Source of the DNA: Pseudomonadota bacterium
Lineage (GTDB): Bacteria; Pseudomonadota; Gammaproteobacteria; Burkholderiales; Burkholderiaceae_B
DNA: 64,000 nt
NCBI GenBank assembly: GCA_023425645.1
Contig: JAFACG010000001.1
Location: forward strand, 27,460 to 91,459
Direction of reading: 5' to 3'
Positions 34,816 through 46,000 of the stretch are shown one piece after another (within the stretch, counting starts at the first letter, position 1; each line of letters opens with the position of its first letter). The position numbers and the translations under genes were made by a program. The notes under the pieces were generated by a model. That model was not told the origin of the DNA. It searched no databases and saw only the letters and a program-made list of their open reading frames with translations.

Positions 34816-37800
34816 TCACCAGCGCATCCGAAAACCCATATTTCCCGACAGCGAGTGATTGCTGCCTACCTGGGCTAGGCTCGTATTTACCATTCCTTCG
34901 GCATAGAGCGAATACTTGTCCTTGCCCCAGTTGTAGGACACGCCCGCGCCGACGCCTGCCCATAGGCGATCGGGCCGCGAATTGAATGTCGTCCCCGCAA
35001 CGTTCACCTGGCTGCCGTCGAGGAACTCGTAATACAGGTTGGCGATGCCGTAGACATGCGAGCGGTTCACCCCGTTCTCGCCGCCCCGTGTCTCGCGGTC
35101 CAGCGTAACGCCCAGTCGGCTCTGGAGGCTGGCCCCCCGGCTTGCGCGCACCGTCGCGCCGAACGCATCATCAAAGCGATCGAAGTGGACGCCCGAATAG
35201 ACCAATTGCGCCTGCGGAGTGAGCGACCATTCAGGGCTAAGCGCGATGCGTTTTCCGCTCTCGACCGACAAGGTGTAACCGGTGCCGTCGTTGCCCTTGA
35301 CGAGACTGCGACCCGCTGCACGTGAATTCAAATCCGAGGTGAACCACATTACCTGCGCCTGGCCATCGACGTAGTGACCCTCATTGCCATACCACGTCAC
35401 GGTGCCGCCCAGGCCATAGCCGTCGGTGGCGATGTCGCCATCGCCATGGACGGAGCGGGTCACCGTATTGCCATGCACGTACTGCAGGTACCCGCCGCCC
35501 ACCAGGGCACCGGTTTCGCGCCTGGACAACAAGGCGTCCCAGCCCGCCTGCATCTTCGTGCGATTCTGCGTGAAATCGGTACCGCTGGTCGAGGTGCTCG
35601 GTTCGACGCGGTGATTCCCGCCTTCCACGCGTCCCCACGCGCCGGTGCCGTCGGTATAGGAGCCGCCTTTCTGCGACGCGTCTGCGCGTGCACTTCCATC
35701 GGAACCTTGCCCACCGCCAGCGCCGGACCAGTAGCGATTGCCGACTCGCTGTTGCAGCGTCGACACGCCGTTCAGCGTAAGCAGCGCCTGGGGATAGGCC
35801 TCATATGCAGAGACGCCGGGCTGATAGAGCGGTTTCGGAGCGGGCGTAGTGCCCGGAGCGGTTGCAGAGCCGTCGGTCAACTCGGAGCGCAGATACCAAT
35901 TGTTGGTCTCAGTGCCGGAAGCGTTCCCCTTATGGAGCTGATAGGCATAGGCCCCCGCCACGATCGCCGGTTTACCATTGAATTGGTAGTCACCGGACAG
36001 GGAGAAGGCCCCGTTCGAAGCGCCGTCCACGGAGACGAGTACGATCCCTTCGGTAGTCGCTGCCCCCGCGCCGCCCGCATTGCTGACCTTCAACACCGAG
36101 GCTCCGGCCGTGTCGCCTTTGACGGCGACCTTGTCGGTGACCGACGCATCGTTGCCGAGCACGGTATTGAGGGCGATGACGCCGTCCTTGCCTACATAGT
36201 TGCCGTCGATGGTCAAGACGCTGCCTGCCCCACCGCTCCCCAGCGTGATCGTCCCCGCGTTGGTGACGGTACCGCTGATCGTCGTGGCGCCAACGCCAAG
36301 GGTCGATGCGAGCATGGCCGTGCCTGCGTCCAAGGACAGATTGCCGTTCAGCACGAAGCCATTCTGCTGAAGGGCGAGCGTCGAGCCGTTGCGCAGAAAC
36401 ACGCCGGTCGTCACATCGCTGGACGCCCCGACCGTCAGGCCGGTGTCCGTCAAGGTCAAATCACTATTGCCGAGATTGAAGACGCTCCAGTTACGAATGT
36501 CGCTGCCGGCACGGGTCGCGCCGACGGCATTCGACACATTGAGCGTATCGACACCGCCACCGCCGCCGTCCAGCACCGTAATTCCGGAGTAACCGGCAAG
36601 CAGGTCCACAGTATCGCTGCCCGCTCCAAGCTCGATGGCGCCGTTGACGACGGCGCCCTCACGGACGATGACATGACTGTCGCCCTCATTGTTGGAAATC
36701 GCGATTCCCGAGGCCGACTCGATGGTGGCATTCGGGCTCAGGTCGACGATGCTCATATCTCCCGAGCTCGACTTCGTCGCGATCGCAGCGCCGGAACCGC
36801 CGGCTACGTGACCCAGCACCTTGATGGCGGTCGTATTCCCGGCCGGCCCCGTGCCTGAGCCGTTTACGGCATGCACCCCGTTGCGCCCGCCCTGGGCGTC
36901 ATTGACAGTGATGTTCAGCGCCGAACCCAGGCCGCCGGTCTCGGCGTAGATGCCGTCCATGGCTGCGCCTCTCGAGCTGGCAGTGCTGTTGATGCTGACA
37001 TTGCCCGCGTCAGTGCCGCGGAAGAAGATTCCATAGAGGCCGCCATCCGTGTTCTTGGCAGTGATCGAGGCATCACCCGCGCCAAAGTTGGCAACCCAGA
37101 TCCCTGACCTGGACCCCGTCGCCGTTCCGATGGAAGAGATACGGACAGCGCCAGTGCCGACATTGTGCACGTAAATACCGTTACCGTCGCCGCCATTGGT
37201 GTCCGCCGCGGTGAGCGTTATATCCCCCGCTTGGCTGTAAAGCGTAATGCCGTCTCCATTGGTGGCCGTTGCCAGACCCGTTGAGATCACGGTCAACGCG
37301 CCAGCCCCCGTCATGGCGACGATGCCATGGACACGGCCTTGCGTGTTGTTCGCTTCGATCGTCAGGTCGGAGCCAGAGATCAAATTGGCGTAGATGCCCG
37401 CGTTGTTAAGGCCTGTGGCCGTCCCGGTCGAGACGACACGAACCGAACCGCTGCCGTATCCATTGGCGCCAATGCCATTGCCCTCCCCCTGAGTGTCATT
37501 GGCGATGATCAACATGTTTGCGCCATAGTTGTCGCCTCTGATGCCTTCGCCCATCTGGCTCGCCGCAGTAATGGAGCCGGTCGAAGTGATATTGAGATCG
37601 CCGCTGGTGTCATTGAAGACATACAGGCCGAACATGCCGGCCGTGCTGATGTTCGATTGGTTGTCATCGACGAATGACACTCCCCCCTCACCCCTGAGGT
37701 CGATACCATTTTCTACGACATTTACCGACAAGCCGAATCCAGGCTGCGTGGTAACAGAAATTGGGCTGGCCATATCGATGGCCTGGGGAACGTCGGCGCC

Positions 37801-37971
37801 AGAAGCTGCGCCAGAACAAACGGATATGGGGCTTCCGGTACAGTCCCCGGCAAAGGCGGCCTGTCCGGTATAGAAGCTTGGTGCAAGGATCAATAGGGGG
37901 ACGACGACAAAGCCCGTCAGTTGTCGGGGGGGCTTATGGGTAGCAAGAACTTTCGTTGGAAATTCAGGCAT
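34816..37971 (-). CDS. autotransporter outer-membrane beta-barrel protein
   Basis: A 1051-residue type V secretion protein. Residues 1-43 form a long signal peptide (hydrophobic VVVPLLILAPSFY, cleavage near AAFA). Residues about 60-480 are Gly/Asn/Thr-rich with repeated ITV/STG/NGDGI-type units, a beta-helix passenger; 490-720 hold the junction region; the last 280 residues are the autotransporter barrel (WGRVEGGNHRVEPS, GWDALL, GYGLGGTVTWYG) ending in FRMRW with the required aromatic last residue. Surface adhesin or similar; no protease or lipase triad was recognised. Start at 37971 is set by GGAGGA seven bases upstream. It lies in the accessory region next to the IS. Confidence 0.88.
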   Translation of the reverse strand: MPEFPTKVLATHKPPRQLTGFVVVPLLILAPSFYTGQAAFAGDCTGSPISVCSGAASGADVPQAIDMASPISVTTQPGFGLSVNVVENGIDLRGEGGVSFVDDNQSNISTAGMFGLYVFNDTSGDLNITSTGSITAASQMGEGIRGDNYGANMLIIANDTQGEGNGIGANGYGSGSVRVVSTGTATGLNNAGIYANLISGSDLTIEANNTQGRVHGIVAMTGAGALTVISTGLATATNGDGITLYSQAGDITLTAADTNGGDGNGIYVHNVGTGAVRISSIGTATGSRSGIWVANFGAGDASITAKNTDGGLYGIFFRGTDAGNVSINSTASSRGAAMDGIYAETGGLGSALNITVNDAQGGRNGVHAVNGSGTGPAGNTTAIKVLGHVAGGSGAAIATKSSSGDMSIVDLSPNATIESASGIAISNNEGDSHVIVREGAVVNGAIELGAGSDTVDLLAGYSGITVLDGGGGGVDTLNVSNAVGATRAGSDIRNWSVFNLGNSDLTLTDTGLTVGASSDVTTGVFLRNGSTLALQQNGFVLNGNLSLDAGTAMLASTLGVGATTISGTVTNAGTITLGSGGAGSVLTIDGNYVGKDGVIALNTVLGNDASVTDKVAVKGDTAGASVLKVSNAGGAGAATTEGIVLVSVDGASNGAFSLSGDYQFNGKPAIVAGAYAYQLHKGNASGTETNNWYLRSELTDGSATAPGTTPAPKPLYQPGVSAYEAYPQALLTLNGVSTLQQRVGNRYWSGAGGGQGSDGSARADASQKGGSYTDGTGAWGRVEGGNHRVEPSTSTSGTDFTQNRTKMQAGWDALLSRRETGALVGGGYLQYVHGNTVTRSVHGDGDIATDGYGLGGTVTWYGNEGHYVDGQAQVMWFTSDLNSRAAGRSLVKGNDGTGYTLSVESGKRIALSPEWSLTPQAQLVYSGVHFDRFDDAFGATVRASRGASLQSRLGVTLDRETRGGENGVNRSHVYGIANLYYEFLDGSQVNVAGTTFNSRPDRLWAGVGAGVSYNWGKDKYSLYAEGMVNTSLAQVGSNHSLSGNMGFRMRW

Positions 37972-38186
37972 GCCGCACTCCTCCACGAGGCATTGCGCGA
38001 GCTGCGCGGCTACGATCTCAATGGGGATTACGGCACAACACCAATAAACTTAATGCCCCTCTGTTGCCGCCATTTTGCTCGTGAGCTGTTCAAGCCAAGG
38101 CAGGACCAGCCCGGGGGGCAAAACCGTGGCTAACGCTCCGCCTGGCTGCTGGTCGACATGCCACTGAAAGATAAGAATGCCCGAGT

Positions 38187-38621
38187 TCAAAGCAGATCAT
38201 TCGGTATGCTGAGGCTCTTCGAACGAGCCAGAACGTACACCTCGCCATGCTCATCAAGCAATGAACCTTCAAGGCCGATGACGTCGCCTTTGAGCTTTGG
38301 ATTCGGTTCGACCGAGACTATGCGCCATTCCATGCGTACTGTCTGCCCTGCCAGGACCGCTTTTCGAAACTGGAACTCGAACTCCAGACCAAGACCCGCC
38401 CCGCGCTCTGTCAAGAAAGTTGCCACCATGCCCATCATCAACGCCGAATAATGCGTGCCGCTGACGATGATCCCGCCGAATCTGGTTGCTTTGGCAAACG
38501 CGTCATCGTGATGCAAGGGACTGTGATCTCCGGCGAGGGTCGCAAACCGTCGCACTGAATCAACGTCGAACGTAACGAGTTGCGACGTGGTTTCACCTAC
38601 TTTATAGCCAGCATCTGACAT
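38187..38621 (-). CDS. MaoC-like hydratase/hotdog protein
   Basis: A 144-residue single-hotdog protein with the R-hydratase motif in ATLAGDHSPLHHDDAFAKATRFGGIIVSGTHYSALM (Asp and His of the hydratase active site) and a C-terminal acyl-chain strand region. Likely (R)-specific enoyl-CoA hydratase or a related acyl-CoA binding activity. It follows, on the same strand, the remnant of an MmgE/PrpD gene, so both appear to come from one catabolic operon that was acquired and then partly lost. Confidence 0.85.
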   Translation of the reverse strand: MSDAGYKVGETTSQLVTFDVDSVRRFATLAGDHSPLHHDDAFAKATRFGGIIVSGTHYSALMMGMVATFLTERGAGLGLEFEFQFRKAVLAGQTVRMEWRIVSVEPNPKLKGDVIGLEGSLLDEHGEVYVLARSKSLSIPNDLL

Positions 38622-38664
38622 GAAATGACTCCTCGAATTGTCTAGGTCCGCTGTGGCTCAAACA

Positions 38665-38931
38665 TTAGAGCAACGACATGAGGTCACTTACGGTGCCTCT
38701 GCCGGAAAGGAATCCATGCAGCAAGGAAAGAAGCGCATCGGCGTTTCCATTCAGGTTCGTATCCTGCGTGTGTCTGACGCACTTAATGAACTTCTGATCG
38801 ATTTCCTCCAGACTCATTGGGTTCTTCGGATTGCCTTTGGGACTACCTGTCGAGTCCCTCAGGTGCGAGCCATTCCTGAGGTGAATGTCGATCATGATTC
38901 TCCCATGTGCCTCCAGCTTTGGGCTTCGCAT
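38665..38931 (-). pseudogene. MmgE/PrpD family gene, 3' remnant
   Basis: The last 89 codons of an MmgE/PrpD (2-methylcitrate dehydratase-like) protein: IDIHLRNGSHLRDSTGSPKG and NPKNPMSLEEIDQKFIKCV match the C-terminal pattern V-x-L-x-DG-x-x-L...PKG-x-P-x-NP-x-S-x-EE-x-x-x-KF. Full members are about 450 residues; everything 5' is gone and the fragment begins exactly where direct repeat copy 2 starts. The family dehydrates or hydrates branched tricarboxylic or related acids. Confidence 0.72.
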
Positions 38932-39020
38932 TCCATACTTTCCGCCGTTTAGTTTTGAGCTTTCTGAACCATTCTATATGGTGAGCATCGGAAAACTCCG
39001 AGTCTGGGCAACCGCTTCCG
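38932..39020. repeat. direct repeat copy 2 (about 88 bp)
   Basis: Second copy of the repeat at 32934-33020, same orientation. Its left edge truncates the MmgE/PrpD remnant and its right edge leads into the arsR promoter region. Confidence 0.8.
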
Positions 39021-39045
39021 ACCCAAGCCAGTCCTTCGAACTACA

Positions 39046-39084
39046 TTCATTCAATAATTCATCTACAATTGAATTATGAATGAA
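39046..39084. promoter_or_regulatory. ArsR operator overlapping the arsR start
   Basis: Long AT-rich inverted repeat: TTCATTCAATAATTCA (39046-39061) pairs, with one unpaired base, with TGAATTATGAATGAA (39070-39084). It spans the arsR start codon at 39076, typical of autorepression by ArsR/SmtB proteins. Confidence 0.65.
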
Positions 39085-39414
39085 GATCAAATCATCAAAT
39101 CACTGGCAGCGCTGGCTCATCAGGTTCGGCTGCGTGTCTTTCGTGCTCTGGTTGTTGCAGGGGCCGAAGGTCTGACGCCTTCTGTGCTGGCCGAACAATT
39201 GGAGGTGGGAGCCACCGCGCTGTCTTTTCACCTCAAAGAGCTGGTGAATGCCGGCTTGGTGACACAGGAACGCATAAGCCGCAACCTCATCTACCGCGCC
39301 GACTTTGGTCAAATGAATGGTGTCCTTGGTTACCTGACTGAGAACTGCTGTGCAGGTGCTGGCTGTGAGCTAAGCGAATCAACCCGCTGCCCTACGGGCT
39401 ACAAAGGCTGCTAA
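39076..39414 (+). CDS. arsR: ArsR family arsenic-responsive repressor
   Basis: A 112-residue winged-helix repressor: HTH in TPSVLAEQLEVGATALSFHLKELVNAGLVTQERISRN. The C-terminal tail carries cysteine clusters (ENCCAGAGCELS and a final C), resembling the C-terminal As(III)-binding site of the second ArsR class, rather than the CVC motif in the DNA-binding helix of the plasmid R773 type. It heads the arsR-arsC-acr3-arsH unit and should release the operator on binding arsenite. Confidence 0.92.
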   Translation: MNEDQIIKSLAALAHQVRLRVFRALVVAGAEGLTPSVLAEQLEVGATALSFHLKELVNAGLVTQERISRNLIYRADFGQMNGVLGYLTENCCAGAGCELSESTRCPTGYKGC

Positions 39415-39416
39415 CC

Positions 39417-39905
39417 ATGACCGCCAATGTTCTGGTGCTTTGCACCCATAACTCTGCCCGTAGCGTTCTTGCAGAAGCCATGTTCAATCATTGGGCTAAA
39501 AAGCTGGGCATTGATGCCAAAGCCTTCAGCGCAGGAGCTGCCCCCAGTGGCCGCGTCCACCCACAAGCCCTTGCGGCGCTCAAAGCAGCCGGAGTGGACA
39601 CTTCCAGCCTCTCCAGCAAGAACATGGACTTGTTTGCCGAGGCTGGTGCCTCCGCAATGCGCGTGGTCATCACCGTTTGCGACAGTGCAGCGGCCCAACC
39701 ATGCCCCATGTGGCCTGGCGCACCCGTGCGCGTCCATTGGGGCTACCCCGACCCATCAGCAGCGCCCGAGCAGGAACAGTCCCAGCACTTTGAGCTGACG
39801 CGTCAAGCTATCGCCTACCGGATGCTGCAACTGGTGCAACTGCCGTTTGCCGAACTGGACAACAAGGCTTTGCAGACGCTGGTGCAGCGCATCGGGGAGT
39901 CCTAA
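39417..39905 (+). CDS. arsC: arsenate reductase, low-molecular-weight phosphatase type
   Basis: A 162-residue enzyme of the LMW tyrosine-phosphatase fold. The P-loop is VLCTHNSARSVLAEAMFN (C-T-H-N-S-A-R-S). It reduces arsenate to arsenite using a small thiol protein for turnover. The start is two bases after the arsR stop, and its stop is one base before acr3, so translation is coupled. GC content is lower than for the core genes around the island. Confidence 0.93.
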   Translation: MTANVLVLCTHNSARSVLAEAMFNHWAKKLGIDAKAFSAGAAPSGRVHPQALAALKAAGVDTSSLSSKNMDLFAEAGASAMRVVITVCDSAAAQPCPMWPGAPVRVHWGYPDPSAAPEQEQSQHFELTRQAIAYRMLQLVQLPFAELDNKALQTLVQRIGES

Positions 39906-39906
39906 G

Positions 39907-40983
39907 ATGCAAATCGCTGCCGCTTCAAAACCTGTGATGGACTTGTTCGAGCGTTATCTCACACTCTGGGTGCTGCTGTGCATCTGCGCAGGAATTGCCT
40001 TGGGGTATGCGTTGCCAGGATTGACCCATGCCGTGGCCTCTATGGAAATGGCGAAGGTGAATCTTCCAGTGGGCGTGCTCATCTGGGTGATGATCATTCC
40101 AATGCTGGTCAAGATCGACTTCTCTGCCTTAGCGCAGGTCAAGTCTCACGCCCGAGGCATTGGAGTGACCTTGCTCATCAACTGGGCTATCAAACCGTTT
40201 TCGATGGCGTTGCTGGCTTGGCTGTTTTTGCGTCATGCCTTTGCGCAGTGGCTCGACCCCGGACAGGTGGACAGCTATGTGGCTGGTCTGATTCTGCTGG
40301 CGGCTGCGCCTTGCACGGCCATGGTGTTTGTCTGGAGCCAGCTTTGCAAGGGCGACCCGTATTTCACGTTGTCTCAAGTAGCCTTGAATGACGCCATCAT
40401 GCTGGCGGCCTTCGCCCCCATCGTAGCCTTGCTGCTGGGTATTTCCTCCATCACCGTCCCATGGGACACATTGCTGACTTCGGTGGTGCTTTATATCTTG
40501 GTGCCGGTGGCTATTGCCCAGATGCTGCGCAAGTATCTGATGCGCAAAGGCGAGGACACGTTCAATCGAATCACAGCCTCCATGGGGCCTGTTTCCATAC
40601 TGGCACTGCTCGTCACACTGGTGTTGCTGTTTGCCTTCCAAGGCCAGTCCATTCTGGAGCAGCCCTTGGTGATTGCTTTGTTGGCTGTACCCATCCTTCT
40701 TCAGGTGGTCCTCAATTCAGGGCTGGCCTACTGGCTGAACAAGAAGTTGGGCGTGGCCCATTGCGTTGCCGGGCCTTCTGCCCTGATTGGGGCCAGCAAC
40801 TTCTTCGAGCTGGCCGTAGCAACCGCCATCAGCCTGTTTGGCCTGAACTCCGGCGCAGCGCTGGCAACCGTCGTCGGAGTGCTGATTGAAGTGCCCGTCA
40901 TGCTGGCCGTGGTCGCCGTCGTCAACAAAACCAAGCACTGGTATGAATGCTCATTGCCGGCAGCACAACATAAAGAATCCTGA
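39907..40983 (+). CDS. acr3: Acr3 family arsenite efflux transporter
   Basis: A 358-residue, ten-helix membrane protein of the BASS/Acr3 family. [45 protein letters not shown] (with the essential Cys in the APCTAMV motif) and [20 protein letters not shown] are diagnostic. It extrudes As(III) using the proton motive force. Start ATG at 39907 follows the arsC stop by one base; an internal frame upstream is open but non-homologous. The stop codon overlaps the arsH start. Confidence 0.94.
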   Translation: MQIAAASKPVMDLFERYLTLWVLLCICAGIALGYALPGLTHAVASMEMAKVNLPVGVLIWVMIIPMLVKIDFSALAQVKSHARGIGVTLLINWAIKPFSMALLAWLFLRHAFAQWLDPGQVDSYVAGLILLAAAPCTAMVFVWSQLCKGDPYFTLSQVALNDAIMLAAFAPIVALLLGISSITVPWDTLLTSVVLYILVPVAIAQMLRKYLMRKGEDTFNRITASMGPVSILALLVTLVLLFAFQGQSILEQPLVIALLAVPILLQVVLNSGLAYWLNKKLGVAHCVAGPSALIGASNFFELAVATAISLFGLNSGAALATVVGVLIEVPVMLAVVAVVNKTKHWYECSLPAAQHKES

Positions 40984-41698
40984 TGTATCCCGAATCCATT
41001 TCCTCCAAGCTCGACCCAGCCAGCTTTCACGTTCCGACTCAGCAGGCCCTGAAAGCTCCTCTGACCTCCAGCCATGCACCTCGCATCCTGATGCTGTATG
41101 GCTCACTGCGTGAACGCTCATACAGCAAGTTGCTGACCCAAGAGGCTTCCAGGCTGCTGGAAGGCATGGGGGCTGAAGTCCGCATCTATGATCCCAAAGG
41201 CTTGCCTCAGCCAGATACAGTGCCAAGCGCCCCCCCAAGGTGAAAGAGTTGCGCGAATTAGTGCGATGGTGTGAAGGCATGGTCTGGACGTCGCCAGAAC
41301 GCCATGGGGCCATGACCGGCATCATGAAGGCCCAGATTGACTGGATACCTCTGTCCGAGGGGGCTGTACGTCCTACACAGGGCAAGACGCTGGCAGTCAT
41401 GCAGGTCAGCGGAGGCTCACAATCCTTCAATGCAGTGAACCAGCTGCGCATTCTGGGGCGCTGGATGCGCCTGCTTACCATCCCCAATCAAAGCTCGGTT
41501 GCTAAGGCTTACCAAGAGTTTGAGGAAGACGGACGCATGAAGCCGTCCTCCTTCTACGACCGCGTGGTGGATGTGATGGAAGAGCTGATGAAGTTCACAC
41601 TACTGACCCGCGACATCGCTCCGTATCTGGTTGACCGCTACAGCGAGCGCAAGCAAGAACGGGCCAAGATGCATGCCAGGACTTTGGCAAAAATGTAA
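40983..41698 (+). pseudogene. arsH: arsH, frameshifted in a poly-C tract
   Basis: ArsH is an NADPH-dependent FMN reductase that oxidises trivalent methylarsenicals or reduces quinones. Here the first 84 or so codons read correctly ([26 protein letters not shown]) up to a run of seven C residues at 41230-41236; the remainder ([40 protein letters not shown]) continues in another frame. Adding one C restores a single frame of about 238 residues, the normal length. A one-base loss in a homopolymer may be real decay, slippage-based switching, or a sequencing error. Confidence 0.85.
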
Positions 41699-41971
41699 TG
41701 GACTGAAGGGCTGCCTCTGGCCGAAAGCGGCCAGCAAGGCATCCTGTATTCGTGCAGCCCCATCTGAACAAAAAAACCGGCAGAATCCGCATTTTCCAAG
41801 CCCGCCTCAACCTTATGCTGGGCTCTGAGCTCGCACCAGCGCTGGATGTACGCTCCCTTCAGAGTTCAAAACCCAGTGATGAAAGTCCAAAACTCACTGG
41901 CGCTCGTCAGCAAGCGCAGCCCAGATTCGGCGCGGGCTGGACGAAAATGTAACAGGCACCTTCCCCTGCTC
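41699..41971. other. intergenic region between ars operon and groES promoter
   Basis: No convincing gene. It contains GGCCGAAAGCGGCC (near 41720), a short palindrome resembling those around the IS insertion, and a 66-codon open frame (41752-41952) without homology that I recognise. The right boundary of the acquired segment probably lies here. Confidence 0.5.
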
Positions 41972-42025
41972 TTGAAATTACAGAAGTCATCCCTATAATT
42001 AGCACTCGAAGGGGTTGAGTGCTAA
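41972..42025 (+). promoter_or_regulatory. groESL promoter and CIRCE operator
   Basis: -35 TTGAAA (41972-41977), 16-base spacer, -10 TATAAT (41994-41999), then the perfect CIRCE inverted repeat TTAGCACTC-N9-GAGTGCTAA (41999-42025). CIRCE is bound by the HrcA heat-shock repressor; hrcA itself is not in the window. Confidence 0.95.
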
Positions 42026-42083
42026 CGCGTCGCCCCCACTTGGACTGATACAACTAACTGTCATTTTTAACAGGAGTTTCTCC

Positions 42084-44052
<1,969 letters not shown>

Positions 44053-44122
44053 GCCCCTGCCGACGCCCCGGCCGGGGCGGGAATTGATCACTCCCGCCCC
44101 AGCCGCCACGCAGCACGTCATG

Positions 44123-44155
44123 AAACCGGATGGAATTTTCCATCCGGTTTTTTTT
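44123..44155 (+). terminator. groESL terminator
   Basis: A 13-bp perfect stem (44123-44135 with 44138-44150) with a 2-base nominal loop (4 bases in practice), ending in a T-run of eight. Confidence 0.93.
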
Positions 44156-44208
44156 GCCCTGGCGAAACGCCTATAATCACGGCAGTCTCCCAACTTGGCT
44201 CTTTCTCC

Positions 44209-44592
44209 ATGTCGGACTCCCCGTTCAAAAGCAAAGGCGGCCTGGGCCGCCTGACCGGCGCCCTGCGCTACTCCTTGCAAGGCCTTGCGGCCGCCGTGCG
44301 CCACGAAGCCGCCTTCCGCCAGGAACTGCTGTTGGCCGTGGCGTTGACGCCCGTAGCCTTCTGGCTGGGCCGCAGCCCGCTGGAGATCGCCGCCCTGCTG
44401 GCGACGGTGGTCTTCGTCCTGATCCTGGAGCTGATCAACTCCGCGCTGGAAGCCGTGGCCGATGCCGTCACGCTGGAGCGCCACCCCCTGATCGGCCGGG
44501 CCAAGGACCTGGGCAGCGCCGCCGTGCTGCTGGCCCTGATATTCGCCGGCGCCGTCTGGCTCACCTTCCTGTACAGCCGTTTATCTTCCTGA
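44209..44592 (+). CDS. dgkA: diacylglycerol kinase
   Basis: A 127-residue, three-helix membrane kinase. Diagnostic residues are [13 protein letters not shown] (first Glu of the active site) and [33 protein letters not shown] (catalytic Glu and nucleotide-binding region). It phosphorylates diacylglycerol from membrane-derived oligosaccharide synthesis back to phosphatidic acid. Four bases separate it from pyrF, so they form a two-gene unit ending at a shared terminator. Confidence 0.95.
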   Translation: MSDSPFKSKGGLGRLTGALRYSLQGLAAAVRHEAAFRQELLLAVALTPVAFWLGRSPLEIAALLATVVFVLILELINSALEAVADAVTLERHPLIGRAKDLGSAAVLLALIFAGAVWLTFLYSRLSS

Positions 44593-44596
44593 CCCC

Positions 44597-45415
44597 ATGA
44601 CATTCGTAGAAAAACTGAACCGCGCCTGGAGCGACAATCATTCCCTGCTGATGGTCGGCCTGGATCCCGACCCGCGTCGCATGCCGCGCGAACTGGCCGG
44701 CAAGCCGGACGCCATCTTCGAATTCTGCAAGGCCATCGTCGACGCCACGGCCGATTACGCCTGCGGCATCAAGCCCCAGATCGCCTACTTCGCCGCCCAG
44801 GCCGCCGAAGACCAGCTCCAGGACCTGTGCGACTATGTGCGCCGGACCTACCCCAACCTGCCCATCGTGCTGGACGCCAAACGGGGCGACATCGGCTCCA
44901 CGGCGGAGCAGTACGCGCGCGAAGCCTTCGAGCGCTACCGGGCCGATGCCGTCACCGTCAATCCCTACATGGGCTTCGATTCAGTCGAGCCTTATCTGGA
45001 ATACCAGGACAAAGGCGTGATCGTGCTGTGCCGCACTTCCAATCCGGGCGGCTCCGACCTGCAGTTCATGGAACTGGCCGACGGCACGCCTCTGTACCTG
45101 CACGTGGCCGGCCTGGTGGCCGACAAATGGAACCAGAACGGCCAGTGCGCCCTGGTGGTGGGCGCCACCTTCCCCGAGGAAATCCGCAAGGTGCGCGAAC
45201 GCGTGGGTGACATGCCGCTGCTGATCCCGGGCATCGGCGCGCAAGGCGGCGATATCGTGGCGACCGTGGCCGCGGGCGCGGACTCCCAGGGAGCGGGCAT
45301 GATGATCAATTCCTCGCGCGCCATCCTGTACGCCGGCCGCGACGACAACTGGCGCGACGCCGCGCAGGCCGCCGCGATCGCCACACGCAACGCCATCAAC
45401 GACGCGCGCGAATGA
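44597..45415 (+). CDS. pyrF: orotidine 5'-phosphate decarboxylase (long form)
   Basis: A 272-residue TIM barrel of the type 2 OMP decarboxylases (longer than the 230-residue enterobacterial form). The active-site [19 protein letters not shown] (catalytic Asp-Lys-Asp) is intact, with [12 protein letters not shown] and [32 protein letters not shown]. Last step of de novo UMP synthesis. Directly behind dgkA. Confidence 0.96.
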   Translation: MTFVEKLNRAWSDNHSLLMVGLDPDPRRMPRELAGKPDAIFEFCKAIVDATADYACGIKPQIAYFAAQAAEDQLQDLCDYVRRTYPNLPIVLDAKRGDIGSTAEQYAREAFERYRADAVTVNPYMGFDSVEPYLEYQDKGVIVLCRTSNPGGSDLQFMELADGTPLYLHVAGLVADKWNQNGQCALVVGATFPEEIRKVRERVGDMPLLIPGIGAQGGDIVATVAAGADSQGAGMMINSSRAILYAGRDDNWRDAAQAAAIATRNAINDARE

Positions 45416-45445
45416 CAGCGGCTGTCCATGCAGCGGCGCTGAAAG

Positions 45446-45471
45446 ACCGGGCCCGGGCCCGGTTTTTTTTT
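45446..45471 (+). terminator. dgkA-pyrF terminator
   Basis: Stem ACCGGGC/GCCCGGT (45446-45452 with 45457-45463) followed by a run of nine T residues. It separates pyrF from the convergent pncC operon end. Confidence 0.9.
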
Positions 45472-45493
45472 ATGTTATGCCGCGGGCAAGGCC

Positions 45494-46000
45494 TCAGGCC
45501 GGGTTCAGGATGGCCAGGGCCGTGGTCAGGGCGAACTCGACCGCCTGGTCGCGGATCTGGCCGCGATCGCCATTGAAGATGCGCGTGGCGGCGCGGGTGA
45601 CGATGCCGTCGCCCGTGCGCTGTGCAAAGCCGAAGCAGACCAGGCCGATGGGCTTGCCGGCCGTGGCGCCGTCCGGCCCCGCGATGCCGGTGGTGGAGAT
45701 GGCAAGCTCCACGCGAGTGGCGGCTTCCAGCACGCCGGCGGCCATCTCCATGGCGGTTTCCTCGCTGACGGCGCCGAAACGCTCCAAGGTGTCCACGTTG
45801 ACGCCCAGCTCCTCCACCTTGGCCAGGTTGCTGTAGGTGACATAGCCGCGCTCGAACCAGGCGCTGGAGCCTGGCTCGTCGGTCAGGGCGCCGGCCAGCA
45901 GGCCGCCGGTGCAGGATTCGGCGCAGGCCACCATCCAGCCCCTGTCCTTCAGGGCGCGCCCCAGGGACAGGGCTTGAGATACAGGGATAAGGTCATTCAT
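45494..46000 (-). CDS. pncC: nicotinamide-nucleotide amidohydrolase (CinA C-terminal family)
   Basis: A 168-residue stand-alone CinA C-terminal domain. AESCTGGLLAGALTDEPGSSAWFERGYVTYSN is the signature with the nucleophilic Ser/Cys region; ISTTGIAGPDGATAGKPIGLV closes the active site. It converts nicotinamide mononucleotide to nicotinate mononucleotide and ammonia, recycling pyridine nucleotides. The ATG at 46000 overlaps the pgpA stop by four bases. Last gene of the ribBA-to-pncC minus-strand operon. Confidence 0.92.
   Translation of the reverse strand: MNDLIPVSQALSLGRALKDRGWMVACAESCTGGLLAGALTDEPGSSAWFERGYVTYSNLAKVEELGVNVDTLERFGAVSEETAMEMAAGVLEAATRVELAISTTGIAGPDGATAGKPIGLVCFGFAQRTGDGIVTRAATRIFNGDRGQIRDQAVEFALTTALAILNPA

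Noticed and set aside
41752..41952. 66-codon open frame between arsH and groES
   Set aside because: No start signal and no recognisable similarity.
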